This document shows positions 51,238-60,528 of a stretch of 64,000 bases of DNA, one piece after another. How positions within the stretch are numbered: position 1 is the stretch's first letter; each line of letters opens with the position of its first letter. The notes under the pieces are model-generated. The model saw only the letters and a program-made list of their open reading frames with translations, was not told the DNA's origin and ran no database searches. The position numbers were made by a program, and so were the translations under genes. Origin of the DNA: CALNYZ01 sp942490945 (GTDB lineage: Bacteria > Pseudomonadota > Gammaproteobacteria > UBA6429 > Thiohalophilaceae); NCBI GenBank assembly GCA_942490945.1, contig CALNYZ010000018.1:744001-808000 (forward strand), given 5' to 3'.

Positions 51238-52236
51238 ATGTTAAACGTTTTATATCAAATACCGCCCGGCATACTCGATTGTGAAGCGAATCAGCTTCAT
51301 GATGCGCTGGGAGGTCCCAGTTTGCTGCATCTGGCAGGTGAGTCAGAGCAGATCATTTTTATATCAATACTGCTGCATGGTAATGAAGTCAGTGGCTGGT
51401 ATGTCGTCAGACAACTACTACGTGAATACCAGATGAAGCCATTTCCAAAAACAATGATGATATTTATCGGTAATACGCTTGCAGCTGCTAAAGGTCTGCG
51501 TATGCTGCCGTCACAGCGGGATTTTAACCGTATATGGAAAGATGAGATAGAAGATACGGAATATGCTTTTGTCGGGCAGTTAAAAACAATCTTGTCGCAA
51601 AGTAAAATCTTTACTGCAATTGATATACATAATAATACCGGATTCAATCCGTTGTATGCATGTGTGAATGAGTTAAGCACTGAGTTTTTTAGTCTGGCAA
51701 AATTATTCGGTGATCTGGTTGTTTATTTTACCCACCCCGATAATGTGTTATCGATTGAACTTGCAAAACATGCCCCCTCATTAACGCTTGAGTGTGGCAA
51801 GCCAGGTGATCTGGAAGGCATCAATAAAGTCTGGCAGCTTCTGGAGTATTGTCTTGCCGCTGATCATCTTCCAGAAGTTGATGTTACTACACTGAATTTG
51901 TATGAGACGGTTGCCGTCGTCAAGGTGCCGGACAATATTTCAGTCGGTTTTGACACAGACAGTGATCTTCAGTTTGTGGTTGATATTGATCATATGAATT
52001 TTCGTGAACTGGCAAGTGGTACGGTCTGGGGACATATTAATCACGTCGGGGCAAAAACGCTGCTTGTGTATAATAATGACGGGGAAGACATTGCAGCCGA
52101 GTATTTCAGTTTTTCTGATCAAATTATACGCAGTGTGCGCCCCGTGATGCCGTCAATGCTGACCATGCGATCTGATATTATTCGCCAGGATTGTCTCTGT
52201 TACCTGATGCAACGTATTGATTTAACACAGCCTTAG
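51238..52236 (+). CDS. AstE/AspA-like M14 family deacylase
   Basis: 332 residues. Zinc ligands of the succinylglutamate desuccinylase/aspartoacylase family are clear: His and Glu in ILLHGNEVSG, the distal His in AIDIHNNTG, and the catalytic Glu in LTLECGKPGD. RDFNRIW is the substrate Arg region. A C-terminal beta domain (about 215-330) follows. It would cleave an N-acyl or gamma-glutamyl-like amide. Encoded directly after the ligase gene; the natural substrate is unknown. Confidence 0.87.
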   Translation: MLNVLYQIPPGILDCEANQLHDALGGPSLLHLAGESEQIIFISILLHGNEVSGWYVVRQLLREYQMKPFPKTMMIFIGNTLAAAKGLRMLPSQRDFNRIWKDEIEDTEYAFVGQLKTILSQSKIFTAIDIHNNTGFNPLYACVNELSTEFFSLAKLFGDLVVYFTHPDNVLSIELAKHAPSLTLECGKPGDLEGINKVWQLLEYCLAADHLPEVDVTTLNLYETVAVVKVPDNISVGFDTDSDLQFVVDIDHMNFRELASGTVWGHINHVGAKTLLVYNNDGEDIAAEYFSFSDQIIRSVRPVMPSMLTMRSDIIRQDCLCYLMQRIDLTQP

Positions 52237-52308
52237 CTGGTGCTATGCTTATAATTTGCAATATACACCATTTATATGATTAGCTGGATGGCGAGTTGCT
52301 TCTAAGTT

Positions 52309-52323
52309 GTTATAATTTATAAC
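52309..52323. promoter_or_regulatory. AT-rich palindrome upstream of the TPR/SnoaL gene
   Basis: GTTATAA-T-TTATAAC, perfect 7-bp arms around one base, 30 bases before the start codon. It contains TATAAT and could be the -10 of the promoter, an operator, or both. No good -35 was found at 17 bases. Confidence 0.4.
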
Positions 52324-52352
52324 AAAAGTATAGGTAGGATGGCGAAATAGGA

Positions 52353-53477
52353 ATGGATATGAAGTTAAGGCAATTTGCCAGTATCGTATTAAGTCTGATA
52401 GCCCTGACCGACACGGTTGCTGCCGATGTACCCTCCGCTGAAAAAGCCTTGTTGGCCAAGGATTATACTGCTGCTTTGACCGAGGTTGAGGCGGTTCTGA
52501 AAAGCCAGCCCGATAATTATGCTGCGCAATTTCTTAAAGCCAGAATTTTAACCGCACAGAAAAAAAACAATTCGGCAATTGCGATTTACGAGGCGCTGAT
52601 TCGTCAGGCACCTGACCGTCCCGAGTCATTTAATAATCTTGCCAAGTTATATGCTGCCAAAGGAGATCTTGAAACGGCACGCCAATTGCTGGAAAAAGGT
52701 ATCAAAACAAATCACAGCTATGCCACAGTGTATGACAACCTGAGTAAGGTGTATGTTGAAATGGCGCGTGATTCTTATGGCAAGGCTCTGAAGCTTAATC
52801 TTGCCAGACAGTCGGTTGCGTTAACCGGTCTGACATCACCCAATACATCGGCTAACAAAGACAACGCAACTGTGGTGTTGGCTGACGCAGCAAATGTGGG
52901 TCAATCCATGCCGGCCAGCGTAACGAACACAGAAAAAAATAATCTGCAACAGCAAAAAACCGATACAATTACGTCGCCAGCGCCAGCGCCAGCGCCAGCC
53001 AACCAGCAAGCTGCTGCCAGCGTTACAGCAGAACAAGCCACGGTGATTACCGCAAAGACGTCAGTTGCAAAAGCTGAGCAAGCCAGGGCAGTGGATGTCC
53101 AGGTAAAACCACAAGTCGTTGAACAGCTGAACAAGGAAGAATTGGTAACAACCTTGCAAGGCTGGGCGGCAGCCTGGTCTGCACAGCAGGTCGATCTTTA
53201 TTTGTCGTTTTATGATGACCAATATCACCCGACCGGTACAAGCAGACAGGACTGGGTCAAGGAAAGACGCGTCCGGGTAAAGAAACCCAAATGGGTTCAA
53301 GTCACGCTAAATGATATTGAAGTCGCAGAAAATCGTGGCGAGCAGGTAGTGATTCAACTGGTGCAAAAGTATCGTTCCAACAGCTATCAGGATAAAACCA
53401 AAAAACAGCTGTTGCTGAAGAAAACACTGGATGGTTGGCGTATACTTTCTGAAACCAGTATTGCATTAATAAAGTAA
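52353..53477 (+). CDS. TPR protein with C-terminal SnoaL/Cds6-like domain
   Basis: 374 residues. Signal peptide about 1-24. Three TPR-like repeats occupy residues ~28-150 (EKALLAKDYTAALTEVEAVL, SAIAIYEALIRQAPDRPESFNNLAKLYAAKGD). A low-complexity linker with PAPAPAP follows. The C-terminal domain (about 262-374) reads LQGWAAAWSAQQVDLYLSFY...QKYRSNSYQD...GWRILSE and is homologous to the end of the next protein. A periplasmic partner of the L,D-transpeptidase encoded 15 bases downstream is likely. The first two Met codons (52353, 52359) both lack a strong ribosome site. Confidence 0.82.
   Translation: MDMKLRQFASIVLSLIALTDTVAADVPSAEKALLAKDYTAALTEVEAVLKSQPDNYAAQFLKARILTAQKKNNSAIAIYEALIRQAPDRPESFNNLAKLYAAKGDLETARQLLEKGIKTNHSYATVYDNLSKVYVEMARDSYGKALKLNLARQSVALTGLTSPNTSANKDNATVVLADAANVGQSMPASVTNTEKNNLQQQKTDTITSPAPAPAPANQQAAASVTAEQATVITAKTSVAKAEQARAVDVQVKPQVVEQLNKEELVTTLQGWAAAWSAQQVDLYLSFYDDQYHPTGTSRQDWVKERRVRVKKPKWVQVTLNDIEVAENRGEQVVIQLVQKYRSNSYQDKTKKQLLLKKTLDGWRILSETSIALIK
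52975..52998. repeat. Hexanucleotide tandem repeat inside the TPR/SnoaL gene
   Basis: Four tandem copies of CGCCAG, coding for alternating Pro-Ala in the linker. A six-base unit keeps the frame, so copy changes would alter linker length only, not switch the gene off. Confidence 0.8.
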
Positions 53478-53492
53478 CAATTAAATCTGACT

Positions 53493-54854
53493 ATGTTGGC
53501 AAATATTAAAATCCGAATCCTGATCGTAGCCCTTACCACGATAACACTGGTGATGTCCTATGCTTTTGCAAACCGGAATCAACCGGCTGAAGTAAACACT
53601 GCCATGTCTGGCAGTTCATACCAGATGCAGTTAACAGGCAAATCATCCGCCAATTCGAACAAGGCAAATGCTGATCTCGAAAAACTTGTTACAGAATTGA
53701 ACACGCGTGTTGAACAGTACCCGCATGATTATGAAGCCACACTGATTAAAGCGTTGCTCTATATCAAGGCCGGTCATGCTGATGAAGCATTGTCGATTAT
53801 CAACAAGTTAATAGAGACGGCGCCGGATTTTCATCTCGCACACCTGGTACGCGGTGATCTTCTCAGTATGCATTTAAAGCCGGTTGCCGGAATCGGGAAT
53901 AATGCACTGATCGCAAGTATTGCCCCTGATGAGAATCTTGCGCTGGCTAATTTAAAGAACGAAGCGCTCGCGCGCATGAAGGCGTTTGTAGACAGGATTG
54001 ATACCAATAAAATACCAAGACAATTATTAATGCTGGCACCGAATGTTAAAAATGCCATTCTGGTTGATAAAACCGAACATCGACTTTATGTCTATGCCAG
54101 ACAGGGAACGCTTGCACCACCGCTACTGGTAAAAGATTTTTACGCCAGTACCGGAAAATTACAGGGAAACAAGTTAGCCAAAGGTGATCTGCGTACGCCC
54201 GAGGGCGTCTATTTTGTTACCAGCTGGTTGCCGGACAGCAAGTTGCCGGATAAATATGGAATAGGTGCATTTCCGGTAAATTACCCGAATGAACTGGATA
54301 ACAAACTGGGGAAAACCGGTTATGGAATCTGGTTACATGGAACAGAGAGCGAATACTACAGTCGTCCGCCGCTGGATAGTGAAGGATGTGTGGTATTGCC
54401 AAACATCGATCTTGAAAAAATACTGTCCTATATCACACCCGGCGAGACACCCGTCATCATTGCCAATAAACTGATCTGGCTTGATTATGCTGAATGGACA
54501 AACGAACGTAATGAGGTCATGTCTGCGCTGGAATCATGGCGTAAAGACTGGGAGAGCCTTGATGTTGAAAAATATTTGTCTCATTACGCCGAAGATTTCT
54601 GGTCAGGAAATCATAATATTAAAACCTGGCAAAACAGAAAACGATCCATAGCGAGATCCAAAACCTTCCAGAATATCAAACTGACAGATATTTCCATGTA
54701 TGCGTATCCTTACAAATATAAGGATGAAGATAATATCTATGTATTACGATTCAGGCAGAAATACAGTTCTAATAACTATCAGGGCGATATAAACAAACGC
54801 GTTTATATGGTCAAACGTGCCAGTCGTTGGGAAATCCTCTACGAGGGTAGTTAA
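53493..54854 (+). CDS. L,D-transpeptidase with N-terminal TPR-like and C-terminal SnoaL-like domains
   Basis: 453 residues. An N-terminal signal anchor is followed by a TPR-like region (about 55-115) and a YkuD catalytic domain (about 188-330): AILVDKTEHRLYVYARQG, GDLRTPEGVYFVTSW and the active-site motif LHGTESEYY...DSEGCVVLPN with the nucleophilic Cys. A C-terminal SnoaL/Cds6-like domain (about 340-453, ESWRKDWESLDVEKYLSHY...RQKYSSNNYQG) matches the preceding protein. Such enzymes crosslink peptidoglycan or attach proteins to it. Confidence 0.9.
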   Translation: MLANIKIRILIVALTTITLVMSYAFANRNQPAEVNTAMSGSSYQMQLTGKSSANSNKANADLEKLVTELNTRVEQYPHDYEATLIKALLYIKAGHADEALSIINKLIETAPDFHLAHLVRGDLLSMHLKPVAGIGNNALIASIAPDENLALANLKNEALARMKAFVDRIDTNKIPRQLLMLAPNVKNAILVDKTEHRLYVYARQGTLAPPLLVKDFYASTGKLQGNKLAKGDLRTPEGVYFVTSWLPDSKLPDKYGIGAFPVNYPNELDNKLGKTGYGIWLHGTESEYYSRPPLDSEGCVVLPNIDLEKILSYITPGETPVIIANKLIWLDYAEWTNERNEVMSALESWRKDWESLDVEKYLSHYAEDFWSGNHNIKTWQNRKRSIARSKTFQNIKLTDISMYAYPYKYKDEDNIYVLRFRQKYSSNNYQGDINKRVYMVKRASRWEILYEGS

Positions 54855-54862
54855 TATTCCCG

Positions 54863-55648
54863 TCAGTCGTAGCGTAGTTTGTACCAAATCAATCCAAGTA
54901 ATTCATGCAGCGCATACTGAGTGTCACGCATTGCTTTTGAATCAGGTAAAAAAGATAAAAATGTAAGCGGTTGTCCGGTTAACAGACCGCGATAGCCGGT
55001 TGCTGCGGGAATAACCTTTATCCCTGTTTTCTCAAATGCCAGTATGGCCCGTGGCAGGTGCCATGCATGCGTTACCACGAATACATGAGTGATTTTTTTT
55101 TGTTTCAATATTTTGGCGCTGAACTGCGCATTTTCCCATGTGTTGTTACTCTTTTCTTCAAGCCATACATTCTTGATATTAAAAAAGTCTGCTAACTCGC
55201 GTTGCATTAGTAATGCTTCTGATAGGTACAACCTGTCAGGATCGTTTTCAAGCGGATTGCCGCCGGTGGCGAGAATCGGCAAACCGGTTAGTTGGTGTAA
55301 ATAAACTGCATAGCGAAGCCGCACCAGACTGTTTTCTGATACCACATCCCGCTTGTATTCCGGCGCCTCCCTGTATCGACTTGCGCCTAATACAACGATA
55401 GCCTGTGCCGGCGAGTTTTTAATTTCTGCAGTTGATAACGGCTCAACTGATTCAAGCAGGGTAAAGAGGATTTTCCCGGTGATAGGCAAACATAAAATTA
55501 TAAACATAATGAAACTTGCTACGAATACCAGATTACTGGCCACATAGCGGCGACGCCTGAAGAGCAGGTATCCGAATAACACCAGCAAGATAAATATCCC
55601 GGGAGGCGTAATCATTGATTCAATGATGCGAAGCAGATAAATTTCCAT
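54863..55648 (-). CDS. YdcF/ElyC-family DUF218 membrane protein
   Basis: 261 residues. Two N-terminal helices (about 15-32 and 38-58), then the DUF218 domain with IVVLGASRYREAPEY, LPILATGGNP, SNNTWENAQFSA and VVTHAWHLPRAILAFEKTGI. Relatives such as ElyC (E. coli) affect envelope or undecaprenyl-phosphate homeostasis; the activity is unresolved. It converges with the transpeptidase gene and is read with lipB from upstream (gap 23 bases). Confidence 0.88.
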   Translation of the reverse strand: MEIYLLRIIESMITPPGIFILLVLFGYLLFRRRRYVASNLVFVASFIMFIILCLPITGKILFTLLESVEPLSTAEIKNSPAQAIVVLGASRYREAPEYKRDVVSENSLVRLRYAVYLHQLTGLPILATGGNPLENDPDRLYLSEALLMQRELADFFNIKNVWLEEKSNNTWENAQFSAKILKQKKITHVFVVTHAWHLPRAILAFEKTGIKVIPAATGYRGLLTGQPLTFLSFLPDSKAMRDTQYALHELLGLIWYKLRYD

Positions 55649-55671
55649 TTTGTCCTGTAAATAATGTGAAA

Positions 55672-56295
55672 TTAAAGCAGGTTGGTTAAGTGTTGAATCA
55701 GTTTCGAATGTATATTGGTAAAGTCATCCTGTATTTCGAGTGAGAACATGTCTGTTACTTCAAGATCAGGATAACCACAAGGGTTGATAAATTCAAACGG
55801 GGAAAGATCCATATCTATATTGAGTGACAAGCCGTGGTAGGTAAATCCTTTTTTAACCCTGAACCCGAGCGCAGCAATTTTTTTACCATTTACGTACACC
55901 CCCGGTGCGTTTTCCTTGCCACTTGATGAAACGCCATATTCTGCAAGCAAGCGAATTACAGCCTGTTCGATTCGTTGCACAAAATCATGAATGCCATATC
56001 CTCTTTCATTCAGGTCAACCAGAAAATAGACGACCAGCTGTCCGGGGCCATGGTAGGTGACCTGGCCGCCACGGTCGACCGGTATGACAGGAATGGAAGG
56101 GGTTTTGATAAAATGCTGACGTTTGCCATTGAGTCCGAGGGTGAAAACCGGAGTGTGTTGTAACAACCACAATTCATCCGGCGTTTTTGTTTCTGTATTG
56201 CGAATGCGGTTTTTGGTAAAAGACTGCATGGCATGCCATGTTTGTTCGTAATCCTGTTCTCCAAGTTCGCGGATTACTGGCGTAAACTGGCTCAT
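55672..56295 (-). CDS. lipB: Octanoyl-(acyl carrier protein):protein octanoyltransferase
   Basis: 207 residues. It moves octanoyl groups to lipoyl domains. RGGQVTYHGPGQLVVYFLVDL holds the substrate loop. The catalytic Cys is in FINPCGYPDLEVTDM and the Lys in KIAALGFRVKKGFTYHGLSLN. Follows ybeD after four bases. lipA was not found in the window. Confidence 0.97.
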   Translation of the reverse strand: MSQFTPVIRELGEQDYEQTWHAMQSFTKNRIRNTETKTPDELWLLQHTPVFTLGLNGKRQHFIKTPSIPVIPVDRGGQVTYHGPGQLVVYFLVDLNERGYGIHDFVQRIEQAVIRLLAEYGVSSSGKENAPGVYVNGKKIAALGFRVKKGFTYHGLSLNIDMDLSPFEFINPCGYPDLEVTDMFSLEIQDDFTNIHSKLIQHLTNLL

Positions 56296-56299
56296 ACTT

Positions 56300-56563
56300 T
56301 TAGAGAGCCATTAACACATGTTCGTTTGCCGAGAGAGCGATATAGATATTATCGAGTTGTTCACGGCTTGTTGCAGTGATAGTCACTGTGTAGGCATGAT
56401 AGTTATTCTTTTTGCTATCACGTTGAGTAATTTCAATAATGTCACTTTCGGGAACATGTGTGGCAATAATTTCTGTTAACGATATTTTCAGCTCAATAGT
56501 AGCCTTGCCCATTATCTTGATAGGGAACTCGCAAGGGAATTCAATCAGGCTTTCCTCGTTCAT
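56300..56563 (-). CDS. ybeD: DUF493 family protein YbeD
   Basis: 87 residues, full family length. IEFPCEFPIKIMGKAT and the strand-rich NYHAYTVTITATSREQLDNIYIALSANEHVLMAL are typical of the DUF493 ferredoxin-like fold. In E. coli ybeD also lies between dacA and lipB. The first four bases overlap the end of the D-amino acid aminotransferase gene. It is suspected to act as a small regulator, not proven. Confidence 0.93.
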   Translation of the reverse strand: MNEESLIEFPCEFPIKIMGKATIELKISLTEIIATHVPESDIIEITQRDSKKNNYHAYTVTITATSREQLDNIYIALSANEHVLMAL

Positions 56564-57417
56564 TGTCGTAGTTTGTCTTTATAGTTGAGAAAATGATTTA
56601 ACATTGCTTTATAGACCGGACCAGGTTTGCCGTTTCGAACCGGTTTCTCATCAACGGTCGTAACTGGAATAATATCTTTTGTTGAGCTGGTAAGCCAGAT
56701 TTCATCTGCAGTTCCCAGATCATTTACCAGCACCGTGGTTTCTTCACAATGCAGATTGTTTTTATGTGCAAGCTCAACGACCAGATCGCGTGTAATACCG
56801 GGCAACAGATTATCAGATTTGGCCGGTGTTCTAATGACGTTATCCTGCACTATAAAAACATTACTGGCAGAACCTTCAGTAACGACACCATGTCGAACAA
56901 GTACAGCTTCTGTCGCATTGTTATCTACAGCCTGCTGGCGTAGTAAAATATTGGGTAACAGGGCAATGGCCTTGATATTACAAAACTTCCAGCGAATGTC
57001 ATCCAGGGTAATAATTCTGACACCATTGTTAATGATGTCTGGTGCGACAGTTTGCATGGGGTTTGCCATAACAAAAACTGTCGGACTGGTATTAGCGGGA
57101 AATGCATGGTCGCGTGGCGCAACACCTCGTGTGACTTGTACATATACAGATAAATCTCCCGTTGTCTGCTGGTCAATCAGTTTGGTGAGCAAACTATTCC
57201 ACTGTTGCGGATCAAGTGGACTGTTAATACGAACAGCAGCCAGTGAGTTATTCAATCTGACCAGGTGTTCATCCAGTCTGAATAATTTCCTGTTAAATAC
57301 GGGAATAACTTCATAGACACCGTCACCAAAAACGAAACCACGATCAAGAACAGAGACTTTCGCTTCTGATATGGGGAGAAACTCCCCATTGAGATAACAA
57401 ATATGGGATTGTGACAT
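56560..57417 (-). CDS. dat: D-amino acid aminotransferase
   Basis: 285 residues, fold-type IV PLP enzyme. VLDRGFVFGDGVYEV is the family start, the PLP lysine is in FCNIKAIALLPNILLRQQA, and TEGSASNVFIV plus NLLPGITRDLV bind the phosphate. It converts D-alanine and D-glutamate, or acts as a related branched-chain-like aminotransferase. Located between dacA and ybeD, an arrangement seen in other gammaproteobacteria and consistent with peptidoglycan precursor supply. Confidence 0.93.
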   Translation of the reverse strand: MSQSHICYLNGEFLPISEAKVSVLDRGFVFGDGVYEVIPVFNRKLFRLDEHLVRLNNSLAAVRINSPLDPQQWNSLLTKLIDQQTTGDLSVYVQVTRGVAPRDHAFPANTSPTVFVMANPMQTVAPDIINNGVRIITLDDIRWKFCNIKAIALLPNILLRQQAVDNNATEAVLVRHGVVTEGSASNVFIVQDNVIRTPAKSDNLLPGITRDLVVELAHKNNLHCEETTVLVNDLGTADEIWLTSSTKDIIPVTTVDEKPVRNGKPGPVYKAMLNHFLNYKDKLRQ

Positions 57418-57427
57418 GATATCTGGC

Positions 57428-58624
57428 TTACTCGAACATCAGAATAATATTATCAACAAGTTTGCGCCATAGCCCGCCTTCCGGCACGTCTTCAAGTGCA
57501 ACCAGTTCGTGAGTTGACAGGGTTTCACCCGCAAGCGTGATGTTGACCTTGCCAAAACCTTGTCCCTTTTTAGCGGGTGCATTTATCAGACTGGCGACCT
57601 GGATATCTGCCTTGATGTTTTTACGTGAGCCACGTGGCGCAGTAATATACAGGTCTTGCAGTACGCCGAGCTTGAGCTCTTTTTCTTCACCTTTATATAT
57701 ACGCATTGTCGTCATCGGTTTACTGGCATCGTGCAGGATAAATGATTCAAAGAACCGGAACCCGTAACCAAGCAACTTGCGGCTGGCAGTCTCACGCAGT
57801 TTTTCAGATTTCGTTCCTGCAACAACAGAAATCAGGCGCATATTATCCTGTTTTCCGGAAGCAACCAGACAATAACCTGCTGATTCTGTATGCCCCGTTT
57901 TGACGCCGTCAACCCGGTCGTCGATCCATAACAAACGGTTTCGGTTAGGTTGTTTGATGTTATTGTATTTATACTCTTTGGCACTAAATAATTTATATCC
58001 TTCCGGAAAATTACGAACGAGAGCATAGGTCAGCAGCGCCAGATCATGCGCTGAAGTATAGTGATTCTTGTCCGGCCAACCTGTACTGTTGGTAAAATGA
58101 GTTTGTTTCATTCCCAGGACCTCGGCGTGTTTGTTCATCAAGTTGGCGAAGGCTTCTTCACTTCCTGCGACGTGTTCCGCAAGGGCGACAGAGGCATCAT
58201 TGCCGGACTGGACAATTATTCCCATTAGCAACTCTTTTACGCTAACAAAAGAATTAACTTCAATAAACATTCGTGACCCGCCCATGCGCCAGGCTTTTTC
58301 GCTTACCTTCACCTGGTCTTCCAGCTTGATGCTGCCGCGTTGCAGCTCATCAAATACAACATATGCAGTCATAATTTTGGTCATGCTGGCCGGTTCTATT
58401 TTGTCATGCGATTTTTCCTCTACCAGCATGCGACCGCTGTTCACATCCATCAACACATACGCATTGGCACTGACGTCAGGTGCGGCGGGAATCAGGGTTG
58501 GAGTGGCGGCCAGACTGCTGCCAGGAATGACGGTGGTTAACATGATTCCCAGAGCCGGGATGAGTAAAAGTCTGCCTGCTATCATGTTGCTGCAGGCAGA
58601 TATCAGGTGGGTGACAAACTGCAT
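57428..58624 (-). CDS. dacA: D-alanyl-D-alanine carboxypeptidase, PBP5/6 type
   Basis: 398 residues. After a signal peptide, the penicillin-binding catalytic motifs are SMTK (in EPASMTKIMTAYV), SGN (in VQSGNDASVAL) and KTG (in GVKTGHTESAG). A C-terminal beta domain and a terminal amphipathic helix (LWRKLVDNIILMFE) for membrane attachment follow. It trims the terminal D-Ala from pentapeptides. Part of the leftward cell-wall cluster. Confidence 0.96.
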   Translation of the reverse strand: MQFVTHLISACSNMIAGRLLLIPALGIMLTTVIPGSSLAATPTLIPAAPDVSANAYVLMDVNSGRMLVEEKSHDKIEPASMTKIMTAYVVFDELQRGSIKLEDQVKVSEKAWRMGGSRMFIEVNSFVSVKELLMGIIVQSGNDASVALAEHVAGSEEAFANLMNKHAEVLGMKQTHFTNSTGWPDKNHYTSAHDLALLTYALVRNFPEGYKLFSAKEYKYNNIKQPNRNRLLWIDDRVDGVKTGHTESAGYCLVASGKQDNMRLISVVAGTKSEKLRETASRKLLGYGFRFFESFILHDASKPMTTMRIYKGEEKELKLGVLQDLYITAPRGSRKNIKADIQVASLINAPAKKGQGFGKVNITLAGETLSTHELVALEDVPEGGLWRKLVDNIILMFE

Positions 58625-58705
58625 AATTTCCTCGAATAACTGATGAATGACTGGCTAATTGTACAAGTTCCAGGAATAGAAACCTAGCGGAGGCATTGAT
58701 TATCG

Positions 58706-59509
58706 CTAGTCGATCACAATTTGCGGAGCAGCAAGGCCTGTCCGTGCAATCTTGCTGGCAACCAGATCTGCAATCTCTACCGTGCTGAATGGTCCAACAC
58801 GGACCCGGTAAATTTTGTCATCTGGATAGTAGGTAACGCTGGTGGGCTGCGAGATGGCAATACGTGCGAGTTTTGTGTGCATCTTGAGGGCATTTTTCTT
58901 TTGTAGATAGGCCCCCGCCTGCAGGTAAATCTGGTAGTTATTTATCGCATCATCTTTATTGGCTGCTGTTCGGGTGGCTGAAGTTGCAGGGCTTTCCGTG
59001 TCGACAGCTTCAATTTCAACAACGGCCGTTCCGTGCGGGATGACCCTGAGCTTTTTCGCGGCAGCGTACGACAGATCGATTAGCCGATCATGATGAAACG
59101 GACCACGATCATTCACGCGCACGATGACAGAACGACCGTTTTTTAAATTTGTTACACGAACATATGATGGCAATGGCAGATGCTTATGTGCAGCAGTCAT
59201 CTTGAACATATCGTAGGTTTCACCATTTGATGTTTTATGACCGTGAAATTTTTTTCCATACCAGGAAGCAACGCCACGCTGGTGATAGCCTCTGCTTGTG
59301 CCGAGAACCTTGTAGCGTTTACCAAATACGACATAATCTTTATTGCCGCCTGTGCTGAGCGGTTCATTTGTCGGTACAGCGTCGGGGATATTATCAGCAT
59401 TTATTTTTCTGTCTGGCGGTGCGTCGTGTCGCATCGCATAACGACTGCTGGTTGTACTGCAGCTGGCGAGCATGATACCCAACCAGATTACCAGAGTAAT
59501 TTTGTACAT
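58706..59509 (-). CDS. rlpA: Septal-ring lytic transglycosylase RlpA
   Basis: 267 residues. Lipoprotein signal (MLASC lipobox near residue 17). The double-psi beta-barrel holds RGVASWYGKKFHGHKTSNGETYDM and RVNDRGPFHHDRLIDLSYAAA with the catalytic Glu/Asp/His-type residues of the family. A SPOR domain occupies about residues 190-267 (YQIYLQAGAYLQKKNA...YRVRVGPFSTVEIAD), which binds denuded septal peptidoglycan. Confidence 0.96.
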   Translation of the reverse strand: MYKITLVIWLGIMLASCSTTSSRYAMRHDAPPDRKINADNIPDAVPTNEPLSTGGNKDYVVFGKRYKVLGTSRGYHQRGVASWYGKKFHGHKTSNGETYDMFKMTAAHKHLPLPSYVRVTNLKNGRSVIVRVNDRGPFHHDRLIDLSYAAAKKLRVIPHGTAVVEIEAVDTESPATSATRTAANKDDAINNYQIYLQAGAYLQKKNALKMHTKLARIAISQPTSVTYYPDDKIYRVRVGPFSTVEIADLVASKIARTGLAAPQIVID

Positions 59510-59511
59510 GT

Positions 59512-60528
59512 TTACATACCCTGTTTTATCGCCTGACTCAACTGGTACACGGCAAGTGAATATAAAGCACTATGATTATAGCGTGAAATAACGTAAAAAT
59601 TATCCCAGCCTACCCAGTATTCATTGCTACCATCTTCTTTTTCAAATGCAATCAGTCGACCGTTCAGGTTACTCGGTATTTCTTCAGGTAATACCACACC
59701 ATTATCGAGCAGTTCGCGATATGTTTTATTCGGTTTAAGTCCCTTGCCGAGCAGTGATTTGAATTTTTCACCATGCACTTTTACCGGTGAAATTATAGGT
59801 TGGCCGGGTTTCCACTTGTGTTTGCTAAAATAGTTTCCGACACTGCCAATCACGTCCGCATGGTTGTCCCAAAGGTTTCGATTACCGTCGCCATCAAAAT
59901 CGACTGCATAGCGCCTGAAGCTGCTGGAAATAAATTGTGGCATGCCCATTGCGCCTGCATAGGAACCGGTTTGTTTTAACGGATCCAGTTTCTCCTCTCG
60001 CGTCATCAGTAAATATTGTTCGAGTTCCTTGCGAAAAAAACTGCTACGTGGCGGATAGGCAAATGCCAGTGTAGATAAAGCATCAATTACCGGGTAACTG
60101 CCTTTATGTTGCCCGTAACGAGTTTCGACGCCAATGATCGCTATTAAGATTTCCGCGGGAACGCCATACTTGTCAGCAGCTTTTTGTAAAATATCGCCGT
60201 GTTCTTTCCAGAATTTTACGCCACCGTCGATCCGGCTTTGGGTCATGAATATTTTGCGGTATTCAAACCAGGGTTTGCTTTCAGCCGGACGCGACATTGT
60301 TTCGATAATGCGGGGATAAAGCCGGACTTGCGCAAAAATATCTTCCAGTTGTCGTTGACTGAATTTATGCGTTTGAGTCATCTCACGTATAAACTGATTA
60401 ATCGGTTTATAGTCGTCAAATTTTCTCGGTGCATAGGCAGTAACGGCAGCGATTGCGCTAAACGTAGTTAGCACTGCAACTGCGACGAAAAAGCGTTGAT
60501 GTTTAAACAGTTTTCTTAATTTCATCAT
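59512..60528 (-). CDS. mltB: Membrane-bound lytic murein transglycosylase B
   Basis: 338 residues. N-terminal signal anchor (about 13-32). AIIGVETRYGQHKG carries the catalytic Glu, and GAMGMPQFISSSFRRYAVDFDGDGNRNLWDN holds the family motif and the EF-hand-like site. It cuts glycan strands to 1,6-anhydro ends. The start codon overlaps the rodA stop by one base, so the pair is translationally linked. Confidence 0.96.
   Translation of the reverse strand: MMKLRKLFKHQRFFVAVAVLTTFSAIAAVTAYAPRKFDDYKPINQFIREMTQTHKFSQRQLEDIFAQVRLYPRIIETMSRPAESKPWFEYRKIFMTQSRIDGGVKFWKEHGDILQKAADKYGVPAEILIAIIGVETRYGQHKGSYPVIDALSTLAFAYPPRSSFFRKELEQYLLMTREEKLDPLKQTGSYAGAMGMPQFISSSFRRYAVDFDGDGNRNLWDNHADVIGSVGNYFSKHKWKPGQPIISPVKVHGEKFKSLLGKGLKPNKTYRELLDNGVVLPEEIPSNLNGRLIAFEKEDGSNEYWVGWDNFYVISRYNHSALYSLAVYQLSQAIKQGM

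Noticed and set aside
56627..57316. 229-residue plus-strand ORF opposite the dat gene
   Set aside because: Ser/Cys/Thr-rich shadow of a well-supported aminotransferase; no ribosome site or homology pattern.
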